From Phytophthora quininea (Eukaryota; Oomycota; Peronosporomycetes; Peronosporales; Peronosporaceae), in assembly GCA_011947345.1 (NCBI GenBank), contig JAAVTG010000620.1, forward strand, positions 1 through 64,000: 64,000 nt of DNA, written 5' to 3'. This document shows positions 43,207 to 54,900 of this stretch, one piece after another. The translations under genes were made by a program, and so were the position numbers. The notes beneath the pieces were generated by a model. That model was not told the origin of the DNA and searched no databases. It saw nothing but the letters and a program-made list of their open reading frames with translations. Within the stretch, counting starts at the first letter, position 1. Every line of letters starts with the position of its first letter.

Positions 43207-45842
43207 ATGGTGCTGCAGGACGACCTGATGATGACCATCGCCTCGGACGACGAGGTACAGACGCCGCTGTGTACTATAAGAGTATGTAGCCTTGTTATAC
43301 TGATGATTCTGTGGCTCTGTGGCAGCTGTCCAACGTGGAGAGCTCGGACTCGGAGGATGATGAGGTCAAGGACGCCGTGCTGAGCCGCAAGCAGCAGCAG
43401 CAGGAGACGCAGCACAAGAAAAAGCAGAGCGAGATCGCCGAGGACTTTGAGTTCGATGACGGCGGCGCCTTCTCAACGGGCGGCAGCTCATGGGACTTCA
43501 CCAAAGCCATCTCGAGGATCGACAAGATGGAGAGCGGCATCCCAACGGCCACCAAGCGGACGTCCATCCAGGCCAAGATCGACAAGAGACGTAAGGAAAA
43601 GGCGGCGGAGAAGCAGGCCAAGAAAGAGAAGAAGGAGGCCAAGAAGAAGGCCAAGCAGCAAGAGAGCGAGAGTGAGAGTGAGCAGGAAGAAGAGAGCAGC
43701 TCTGAGAAGGACAGCGACAGCGACAGCGAAAGTGACAGTGGAGAGAGCGCGGACGAGAAAGAGGAAGGCGTAGGAGATGATGATGAAGAGGAGGAGGACA
43801 TTGTGGTGGAAGAGGAGCGGCTGCAATCGGCGCTGAAGGACAACAAAGAGGCGCAGCAGTCGCGGGAGGACCTGGTGGACGCTCTGGAGAAGAAGAAGGC
43901 GGCTGAGTTCTTCGAGACCGACCCGTTCGCGGCTGAGGAGTTTGCAAAGACCAAGTTCGAGACCTTTGCGGACCTGAAGCTGTCTCGGCCGATCATGCGG
44001 GCCATCTCACACATTGGCTTCGAGAAGCCGACGCTGATTCAGCAGCGCGCGATTCCGATTGCGCTCACGGGTAAGGATATCTGCGCCAGTGCCCAGACGG
44101 GTAGTGGTAAGACGGCTGCCTTCTTGCTGCCCATCTTGGAGCGTCTTCAATTCCGCTCGCGACGTGTGCAGTCGACTCGCGTCATGATCATTTGTCCCGT
44201 GCGTGAGCTCGCCACTCAGTGCCAGTCCATGTTTGAGCAGCTTGCTCGTTTCACGGACATTACCTGCTCGTTGGCTGTGGGTGGTCTGCCTCTTAAGGCG
44301 CAAGAAGCCGAGCTGCGCAATCGCCCTGACGTTGTGGTGTGTACTCCGGGTCGTATGATTGACCACCTTCGCAATTCCAAGAGTGTTCATATGGATGACC
44401 TGGAGATATTGGTGCTAGATGAAGCCGATCGTCTTCTTGAGCTGGGTTTCACTGAAGAGGTGCTCGAGTTGGTTCGAATGTGCCCTGTGCAGCGCCAAAC
44501 GATGCTGTTCTCTGCTACGATGACCTCCAAGGTCGACCAGTTGATTGATCTGTCGATGAAGCGCCCTGTGCGTATCAGCACTGACCCGCTCTTCGACATG
44601 GCGAAGCACCTGGTCCAGGAGTTCGTTCGTATTCGTCCCAACCGTGAAGATGATCGCGAGGCCATCTTGCTGGCGCTGTGCACTCGTACCTTCCGAGCGA
44701 ACACGATTGTGTTTATGGAAACGAAGACGCATGCACACAGGATGATGATCATCTTTGGGCTTGCCGGCATCAAAGCGGCCGAGCTTCACGGAAACTTACA
44801 GCAAAGAGAACGTCTCGAGGCGCTTCAAAACTTTCGCGATGGCAAGGTGGATATTCTGCTTTGTACCGACATTGCTGCTCGCGGTATCGATGTGCGTGGT
44901 GTGCATGCTGTCATCAACTACGAAATGCCGAAAGATATCACAACATACGTCCACCGTGTCGGTCGTACGGCCCGTGCTGGTCGCAACGGCCGTGCCGTGA
45001 CCTTGACGAGCGAGTCTCGCCGACTCGTCATGAAGCAAGTCTCTCGCCACTGCAAGGGCTTCGTCAAGTCTCGTGCCGTTCCAGACCCGGTGATTGCACA
45101 ATGGAAAGCTCGCATTGAAAGCATGCAGGAGGACGTCAAGGTTGTGATGCATGAGGAGACTCTTGAAAAGCGGATGCGTGAAGCCGAGAAGGAGGCCACA
45201 CGAGCTTCCAACTTGCTGAAGCACCGCGACGAGATCAACTCGCGTCCTGCACGCACTTGGTTCATGTCGGAGAAAGAGAAAAAGTCGGTGAATGAGCGTG
45301 CCGAGGAGGACCGTCGAGCCAAGGAAGAGGCTGCCAAGGAAGAGCGACAAGAAGCAGCGGACACCACGTCACGTGCCAAGAAGCTCAAGATGATGAGCCA
45401 CAAGAAGCGGCGTCTATTTGAAATTCGCGAGCGCGAGGAGCGGATGCTGGCGGATGCTACGCGCGAGGAAGAAGAAGAGTCTGGCAACAAGAAGTCCAAG
45501 GGCGTTTTCACATCCACGAGTGTCGCTGGGGCTGCTAAGCGCGCCAAGAAGGCGCAGCAGGAAACTGCACGCGAACGTGAAGAGGAGTCTATCGCTGAAA
45601 TGCACGAGCGAAAGCGTTTGAAGCGTGAAAAGGCTCGCGCCGCCCGAAGCAGCCACGGCTCTGGCGCATTTGACGTTGATATGACTCGCGACGGAGCGCC
45701 GACTCCGAAGCCCAAGAAGAAGCGCGAAGACTCTGGCAGCAACCCGTTTGAGTTCAAGGAGAAAATCACCGACTACAAGAAACATGCCAAGAAGAGCTCC
45801 AGCTCCTTCAAGTCCAAGGCCAAATACAAGCGTCGCAAATAA
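43207..45842 (+). CDS. DRS1: DEAD-box RNA helicase DDX27/DRS1, ribosome biogenesis
   Basis: A nucleolar helicase needed for large-subunit rRNA processing in yeast and animals. Exon 1 (43207-43254) encodes a start resembling DDX27 (DDLMMTIASDDE). A 71 bp intron follows, then exon 2 (43326-45842); total 854 residues. After a Ser/Asp/Glu- and Lys-rich N-terminus come the Q motif, AQTGSGKT (I), PVRELATQ (Ia), TPGRMIDHL (Ib), VLDEADRLLELGF (II), FSATMT (III), TDIAARGIDV (V) and HRVGRTARAGR (VI). The basic coiled C-terminus (KKKREDSG...KYKRRK) is typical of DRS1. The Q motif reads KPTLIQ where family members, and the truncated copy at 34.2 kb, have PTPIQ. It is the only uninterrupted long gene in the duplicated block, and it converges on the HECT gene 98 bp away. 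Confidence 0.95.
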
Positions 45843-45940
45843 ATGCTGCTGACGTGCAGTAGCAGCTCTATAGACTCCCATGTATGCATGCCGTGTATTC
45901 TTTCTTACTGTTTGGACCAATTGACATACAACCCAGTGAT

Positions 45941-48900
45941 CTAGCCGAAGCCAAATCCTTCGGATCCCTCGCGAATCGCAAGGAGCAAGCATTGCTTCAG
46001 TTTCTCCTCGCTCTCGTATTCGGGAAGGTCTAGCTGGTTGAAACTGCGGGAAAACAACAACAAGGTTAGCCATCGGATGCGAAGATATAAGCTACAGTAG
46101 CCTCTACTCACCATGTATGTGCCGACGGTAGTGCACTATTGTTGCCAAACGCCTTGTGGATGTTGAACTTCTGTGTACCGCGCATACCCTCCAGTGCCTT
46201 AAAGCCCTCGAGGGGAACTTTGGAGGTTCCTGTAACGAACTGCAAGAAGAGCGCACGCTCCTCATGCGTAAACGCATAAAGCACGTTCCAGAACCAACGA
46301 ATGACCGCGTCGGAGGGCTTGTAGTTGGCGTACTCCGTGTTGGCCTTCAAGTCGTCGATGTCGATCTCAGGCATCCCCGAGATGAGCAGCTCCAGCTCAT
46401 TCTCATTAAAGATCGCGATGAGTTCGGGCGGTACCAACTGGTGGAAGCCCTTGAGGAACGCATCAATTTGCTGTCGGATGCCTGTCGCCATGCGGTGGTG
46501 CGTCACTAGCTTAACGTACTCCATCTTGTTCTCGTCCGTCACCGTAACATTCCTGCCATTTGGAATCAAGTCGACCACCTCCACCTTGCCGAAGTTGGAC
46601 TGTTCGGCCGAGAAAGTCAGTTCCAGTCCAAGATCAGCGATCGAGTTGTCCAAGATGGAGTGGAGGTTGCGATAGTACTCCGGATCAATCGCCTCCATGT
46701 CGTGATACGAAATGGGCAGCTGCAGGATGTGCTTGTAGAAGGACCGCGTGAAGTGCGCATCAAGGAGCTGGCCGTCAGCTACAGCCTTGCCCAGCACTTT
46801 GCCCACGAACTCAAAGTAGCTGAGGTGGTCCTTGTTGACATACGATAGCGGGTTTGGTTGGAACGTAGGCGAGTCAGCAGCCGACGTGAACAACACGTAG
46901 TTCGGATTGAACATTTCGCGTGCCAGAATCATGTACCACTCACGAGTCACTCCGCCTGCATCAATGCCCTCCTCGCCAGTGAAGGAAATATGCAGCTTCC
47001 GTCGCAACTCGGTGCCGCTGCGCATGCGCAACGCATAGTACGAGTCCTCAAAGATATGGTCGCGACGTACCGGAATGCGAACAGATGAACTGCCGCCTCC
47101 ATGGTTACGTAGCGCTGTCTGACGCAATCGCTTCATGGCGCTGTGGAAATACGTGCGCTTGTTGTCGAAAGCCAGATAGGCACGACACCGCGGTATCTTG
47201 ATTAGAGCCGCCAATGAGGTGTCTAGCAACGAAGGCTTCTCCCTCACTAGCAAGTTCAAAAGCACCCGGTTCGACTCGACGAAGTTGGCCAGGCGCATGC
47301 TCTCTCCGCCTTCGGACATTGAGGACAGCGCTGACGAACTGCGCTTCAGAACGTTCCTGGGAGAGGTCTTTTTCTCGTCGTCTTCCATTAGAGCAGTCGT
47401 CCCAGCACCATCAAACCCGCCAATGCGCAACGCCGCCACAACTGCTTCTTCGCGCTCACTCGAGTCTGGGATACGAAGTTTCATGGACGCTGCATCGCGT
47501 GCGTTAACCACGAAGAACGCCTCCACCATCGGCAAGAAGCGCGCCAAAAGTGCTGCCATTGCACATGATGCGCCTGCACTCTTCCCTTCGATTACTGTCC
47601 CTTCAGCGTTATCATCGCCAGCGGTGGTCGTTTGTGGGTCAGACCTAGCACTAGCAGGAGTTGAAGCTGTAGCAGAGGCTCCACTATTATCCTGCTCATC
47701 GAGTCCGCCCTTGGCACGAGCTTCTGCCAGTGAGAGACTCAGTGCATCCCAAAGAGGGTCTAGACCGATGGTTTGGCAACACTCTGAGAACTCGGCCGTG
47801 TTTTCGCACACATCTGATAGCGAATGCAGCAGCCGGAGCAACTTGAGCTCATCCTGGGCGGAGGGCAATACGGCTGACGACTCATAACTGGTATCAACCA
47901 TCGAGCTAGATGCCTTGTATCGATCTATCCGCGCTAAAGCACTGGCGTGGTTGACGATCGCTCTGATCACAAAGCCACGGTTACTTTGCACGTGGTTCAG
48001 CAACTTGAGCACAGCAAGTGTGCGCTCTTGCATCTGCACAGTGCACAAGTCCATACTGAGCACTGCCACCACTTCTCCCATCCGTGACTCGTCAAGTTCC
48101 ACCGATGGAACCTTGACCCAGTCCTCTCCTGGTTCGGTGGTCGACACTTCCCTCTTTCGACTCGTCGTCGTCAGAATTTGGCTGCTGGAGCCTCTCCAGT
48201 GGGGATAAAACTAACTCCAACAACTCTAGCAACGCATCCAAGTTGGTTCCGTTTCGGTACACCACCGGAAGACTCAATAAATCAATCAACACGGCAACTC
48301 CACACTCGCTTGAGGACGGCAGTTCATCTTTCACGCTCTCGCCATCTGCTTTGTGCCGCATACCGTGAGGCTGAAGCATCTCCACCGTGAATCGAGGGTT
48401 ATACTTCGCTAACGAGACGAGAACATGCAGCATGTGGTTCACTACTTCTGCTGGCACAGCTGAGCGTCCAATAGATCGGTTTCCGTCGCTACCGCATCCA
48501 TACATTTTGGTCGGGGGAATTGAATCTTCCCACTACCATCGTCGTCCGCGTCCCTTTCATCGCCAGGAACCAATGGCTCCGCAAGCGGCAGTGAAACCAC
48601 GCGCAAGAGATTGCGTCGAACGCTAGAACGCGTCAGTGGATATAGACAGATATTGGCCAGCAACCGCTGGAAAACTCGGTTCTGGATGACGGACTGACTC
48701 ATGAACAGCAGTCGCAACAACCCTCGCACACATTTGTCGTCAAAGATACGCTCTCCAGCGTCTTCTTCTTCGTCCTTGTCCACGCGAAGCATCCCCTTGT
48801 GCAGTTTCGCATTCGCACTGTCAGAACTATATCGATGGTCGCGGCGACTGCTTCGACGGCCTCCTCCTAGTTCATCATACATTCGAGATCGTCGTCGTCT

Positions 48901-51900
48901 ATCGGAATTTTGGGAAGTAAGCATGCGCCGTAAGGTAGGGCGATTAAATAACTCGTCCATGTCACCATCCCCAGCTGGACCTCCTCCTCGGTCATCTGCC
49001 CCTCGATCGCGTTCGCGATATGTCGTGCGGAAAGCCGCCCGCTCGCGCAAAACCATGGCCTCTTGACGTACCTGAGACGGAAGAGTCTGTAAGAAAGCGT
49101 CATCACACGTAACCAATATCTCTTCTCTCAGTTCCGGCGCCAAGGAGGCAACGAAAGACGCATTGTCCATCTCCTGAGCACGAGACGTATCTGCTTGTTC
49201 AGCACGTGCAGCCGCCTCGCGCTCGCGTCTTTCATTCTCTAAAACCTCCGCACGGATATCTGGGGGCAATGCTTCTAACGTCTCCCTGTCGAAGCTTGAA
49301 TTCGCCATATCCAGATCCATCTGTGACATACTTTCAGATTCACCGGCGCCTCCTCCAGCCACCGCTGTGTCGCTACGAGCACTTGTGGATTCCGCAACTG
49401 CTGGCGTATTCTGTGCGACGATCTCAGCTTGCATATCTGGAGGCAAAGAGGCGAATACCTCAGCATCCATACCTTCGGGGCATTGATACTCCTGTTGCTG
49501 ATCTTCTTGCACATCTAGCAGTGTAGCTGACAGCTCTTGGGTCACTGATTCAACTGCAGAACTGGCAGTATCTGCCACCGGCGGCACTTCGTCTATCTTC
49601 GTCTCTTCTTCAGCAGCGTTACGGCTGGCTCTGTTCGAAGGTGGCTGAGACGGTGGAGCACCAAAGCTCGATAAATCAAGCGTAAAGTTCATCATTGTGT
49701 TTGATGCTGAAGTTGGCGCAGAAGATGCCGACGTTGGAACTGATGTTGGTGCAGGAGGCGGGACCATGGGGGCGCACTACTCTCAGAGATTGTGTGTTCT
49801 CCTGTAGAAGAAGCAACTGGGGTCTCTGGGGTCTCCGCCTCCGAGTCGACATCCACCACGTCAATATCAACATCAGACTCCGCAGGAGATCGAAGCATTG
49901 ACGACTCTCCGAAACTACTGGCAAGTGCGAGGACTGACGCAGCATCCGTTGCGGTTTCATGGCTTTCCGTTTGCTCGCTCGTTGTTGACATTGCGGACAC
50001 ATCGGACTGAGCCGCGTGTTCTAATGGGGGCGGAGGTGTATCACTTCTAGCGCGATCAGCTTCACCGGCAGTGCCTTCTCCATCTCGTGGGACATCGTTT
50101 GTACTGCGATCAACCGATTGTTCCGTGGACGACGCCCCAGCATTCCTATTTGTAACAGTTGGCTCGTCATCTTCAGCGCAGATGCGAGTAATTTGTTGTT
50201 CAAGTCTCGACGCCATCGAGCGGGCATCGATGTCACGTCTGACGCTGCTGGGCCCCCATATAGACGAGCCACCAGTGGCACTGCCGCTCACATCACCACG
50301 ACCACCAAAACCACGGGTTAAATCACCAGCGACAAAAATGTCCGTCAGCAAGTCGCGATCTCGACGTAGGCGTTGGATACGCGTTGGGAGTGCCGAGTTT
50401 GGAATGTCAAGTGAAAACTCACTCAGCAGGTTGGATACGGCGGACAAGCGACTCGCGCGGCTCGGAGGGCGCATGCGACTCCCGCCTGCACTCCGCTGCA
50501 ATAAGTCGCGCCCTAAACCCAAACGCGAACGACCACCTGCAGGCATTTGAGTCTGAACTTGGTCGGTCAGCTCCTGTAACTCTCGCAACAGCGAAGAGTG
50601 ACGAGGCAGCGAAAACCGACCGGGATTACGCAGCAATCCATTCGCATCCAGCAGAATGGCATCTCCTCGCCCACTTGTCCGCAGCAAAGGATGCGTGGTA
50701 GTACTTGAAACAAACTGCTCTGCACCACCACCTCGACCGAGATGTCGGTCACGACGAGACCGATCGCCACGCCCTCCCATATCAAAAGACTCAAAGAGGA
50801 AGTCGTTGTCGTCCAGTGTGTCAGGTAGCTCTTCAATGTACTGCAACAGTGAAGAAGTAGAAAACATGTTAGTGCCACCACCACCAACTCTGCCCTGTAC
50901 ACCTGCGAATACCGCGGAATCATTTCCACTTTCCAATCGGCTACCTGCCGCCGCAACCTCCGATTGGACTCCTCCAGTACCCACTTCTTCATCTCCATCC
51001 TCGTCGTCTCCAAACATCAACACAAGAGTTTGGCCAGCAGAGGAAGAGTTTGATCCGCCATTACCTCCGCTATACAGGCCCAGAGCATCGCGCATCGATT
51101 CGACGAGTCTGTCTTCAGTGCTACTTGGCGGCAAAATCCCATCGCTGGTACGACTGGAAGGTCTGGTGTTGCGAGCAGCCGCTAGTTGTGCACGACGTTG
51201 TTGCTCGTCAGCGAAGAACGATTCGTCCTCTAGTATGTTCAAGTAAGAAAACTCTTCTTCGTCCACTTCATCAAGCGCATCCAAAACAGAAAGCTCGGAA
51301 TCCAACGACCCCATAAACGACTTGAAGTCGTTCGGCGATTCGAACCGTGGCCACCAGCGCGACGAGACATATGGAGATGTTGTTCCTCCTCAAAGTCGTC
51401 CTCGTCTGCCTCGTCATCTTCGTCTTCGTCGTCGTCTTCATCGTCATCGTCGTCGTCGTCATCATCGTCATCATCGTCGTCATCCTCTTCTTCTTCGCCT
51501 TCTCCTTCGTCAGTCGAATGGTCCGATACACTACTGCGACCATCTTCGCTGGCGTCATCGTCTCCATTCCCGCGCATATCATGATCTCCCATTCCTGATA
51601 TCGGTGATCTCATGGAAATATCGTCGTCATCGTCATCTTCACGTAACAGATAGAAATCCGAGTCACTTCTTGGAGGCTGAGTTTCGATTTCCATAGTTTC
51701 ATTTGAGTTTGTAGAGGGGCTCGCGTTTTGACAGTTTTCTTCCGTCGCGATCGGAGTCGAGGGACCTGATCCAGTGCTGCTATTTTGCTGTTCGCCATCA
51801 TCCACTTGAGCTTCTGTTGGGGCATGGTTTCTTTTCTTGAGCAGTCGCCTGACACGGTGGGTTACGAACGAGCGTGTCAGTGTGGAGAGTGGACGCAGCA

Positions 51901-54900
51901 GCATCGTACAGGTGGCATGTGCCAGCGGGTGTGTCAAGTCAATTTTGCGGAGCGCTTCAGCCAGCAGAGTAACGAACGAGTGCTTGCCCTTAAGACCCCC
52001 TCCCAATACAACTTTATCCCACGCAAACCCCTTCGAAGAACCCTTTGGCCACAAGATACTCATGATCAGGCCAGACCACGCATGTAACGAGCTCAATGCG
52101 CGTTCGTCACGAACACTTAAATCATCTGAAGCGATATCAATACCAGTGCACTGGGGCCATTCTTGCAGTAGTCGCACAAGCTCCAGCATAATGCACTTTG
52201 AGCCTTCTCCCGAATGGCTGCCAATGTTTACCAGTAGTCTATGAGCGTTTTGCACACGCATCTTCGTACGATGATCAACGAAAGCTCTCGTGTCGGCAAC
52301 TAGCGCATCAGAGTCACTACTACTAAGCCTGCTGCCCCCATAAAGTCCGTCCTCTTTCAAGGACTTGCGGGCAGCAGCAAAGTGACAGAGCTCTCGTGAT
52401 GGCAAAAATCGCACAATACCACACGGATAAAGCTTTCCTTCTCACCATGAGGGCCACTGTCCTCTTTTGCCTTGGCCAATACTGTCGCGCATGTAGGGAA
52501 ATAGGTGATTAGATGCACCAACAGTTGCAAGTACACACCTGTACACAGCTTTGCGGTAGTAGATCCGCTTGATCGGCATCAATCCCATGCTGTTTCTTCT
52601 TCCGTCCAGAGATGTCAGCCTTCTCAACATCCCACAGACGACGAATGCGCCCAACAATCTTGCTCACGATTACATTTGCCTGATGTTTGTGGTCCTTTGG
52701 AAACTTGTGTGCATGCTTCGCAGTATTTGTACCAGTCTCGTGGGTCGCAGTGGACTGATCAGCGGTTTGTCTTGCATTGCTATCGCTAGCCTCGTCCTCC
52801 TTGGGTCTCGGTACAATGTATGTCCGACCCGAGTCAGTTTTTCACTCGTACTGAGTTTTGTAAGGCCTTTAAAAACACAGCTTCGTTACGTGCTGCAAAC
52901 GATGACACCTCCGTTAGTAAAGCACGGGGGTAATTCGCATCTGGTTTGGAGAGCCAAATCGTGCTGACAACTTGGTGATCGCACGCCGAATTTTGTCTTC
53001 CATCATGTGTTCCAGCACTTCAGGCGACTCGAGTACTTGCGAGAGCAACGTGCACGTCAAATCTGGATATCCTGAGAAATATAAGTCTCCCGGAATATCG
53101 AGAACAGCGTCAAGCCCACCATTAGCAAAGAAACACGACGCCAACTCGAATTTGAGCGTCAACCGCACCAACAGTTGCCAGATGGCATGGGCTACAGTCC
53201 TGGCGCTTTGTTTCGAACTTGTGGCCATCTCGGACGACGTGTTCTCGGCAAGCGATGATGCGCTTTAAGTAGGTTCAAGCAGATTTCAACCAGCTTCTGC
53301 TCAAAGTTATTAGGCTTCTCCTGTGTCTCTTGAATCGTAACATCGCCCTTTCCTGTATCATTCTTCACTGGAGTAGCATCGTCAACAGCAGGGGACGAAG
53401 ACGCTTGTTGGGCATTCTTTCCCGCTACAACAGAGTCAAGCACCAGCAGAATAGGGGCACAAGAGGGCCTCAGATCGTATTTCATCGACGCATCGGTGTC
53501 TGATACGGACGTCAAAAGTCTGTCGACGCACGACGGTTGAAGGCGTTGCATTGCACTCCAACATTCAGAGTTCATCTGAAGAACGAGAGCCAACAGATGC
53601 GTTAGCATCGTTAGATACTCGTCCCCGTCGTCTGCACTCCCGTTGAAGTAATCCAGGATAGCTGCGTTGAGCCGCTGAACCACTAAATCGCGGTCTTCGT
53701 CGGAGCGTGAGCACATGAAGCTGAAATACTCTGCAATCGCCTTCACAAGGTTTTGGTTCGCGTACAAAGAACCTGGGGTTTCAATAAGACTATTGTCATT
53801 TGCCAGCAACTGCTTCACGACTTCCTGTCGTTCCTTCGCAGCTTGAACACGTAAGATTTGGAAGCACACATTCTCAAAGCTGTCACGCAACGACACATAC
53901 AGCTCTTGCAACTCCTCTTCTGCCTTATTTTCGGCTGCCACAGTTGAATCTTGACGAGAATCCTCTTCGACAGATGCATCATCTTCGTTTTTGTCCCTTC
54001 AGATTGTGCTTCTCCACCCTCTGTGTCCTCCTCGTCGTCGGGATGAGCTAAAATCCATTCCATTGCAAGTTCAACATTATTTACTTGAATTTGACGTAGC
54101 GCTCGCTCAACCCGCGGTTCAGGAAATCCCATTGCTACTAAGCTAGTGACAATTTCAGGGTCCGGTACGAAAGATTGGCGACTGGAGGAGGGCCCTCCTG
54201 CGCCGCCAAAAAGTGCTCGACGAAGAGATAGCGCCTCGTTGTATAGCTCAGCACTGGAATTTCTCTCGCGGTTTCCACGACTGAAACCCAGGCCTTGTCT
54301 ACGGGCCCCTAATTCTCCTTCACCGTCCGAGCCTAACCCATCATCTCCATTATCCAAGCGATTCTTCAGTATTGTCACGGCAATAGGCATAATCTCAGCT
54401 ATACACGAATCGACTGGCGACGCTGAAAACTTAGGGTGTCTCCATATTGAAAGCAGAGACCGCACGCACATCCCATGTAATTGCACCGTGAGTTTTCTCG
54501 GGTCAAAGTGTTGATCAGTGGAGCCCCCGATTCATCGTTAGTAAGCAATGCTGCTGTTAAAGGTGAAGCCGATAAACTTTCGAGATTGGATATCTTGCGC
54601 AAAATGCTGGCTGCAATGTGGAAAGATGTCAACGCCATTTGCGATGTCGAAAGGACATCTTTCTCTCCACTTTTCTGCTTCCCACTAGATCCTGCTCTTT
54701 CGAGAGACACATCAAAGAACAGCTCGATGATATTCATGATCACGTCCATAATATTTGATGCAGTAATTTGAGTGCCGGCGCACGCAGTAACTGTTTTCCC
54801 CAACGTAGTCATACCCATAGTGTCAGTTGATCCCATTGGAACATCTTCAGTTGACGCAGATGCGGTTTCTGACGCTGAAATTGCGCGTTCCTTTGACTCT

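Larger units (their letters stand above)
36298..44240. repeat. Tandem segmental duplication, copy 2 (uninterrupted)
   Basis: The same gene order as copy 1, without the 20.5 kb insertion, running straight into the complete DDX27 gene. It serves as the empty-site reference for the Helitron insertion. Confidence 0.93.

Noticed and set aside
51340..51365. tRNA T-loop-like GGTTCGAATC
   Set aside because: It lies in HECT coding sequence with no cloverleaf partner arms.
51322..51696. His/Arg/Val-rich plus-strand frames near 51.4 kb
   Set aside because: Complement of the poly-Asp/Glu tract in the HECT gene.
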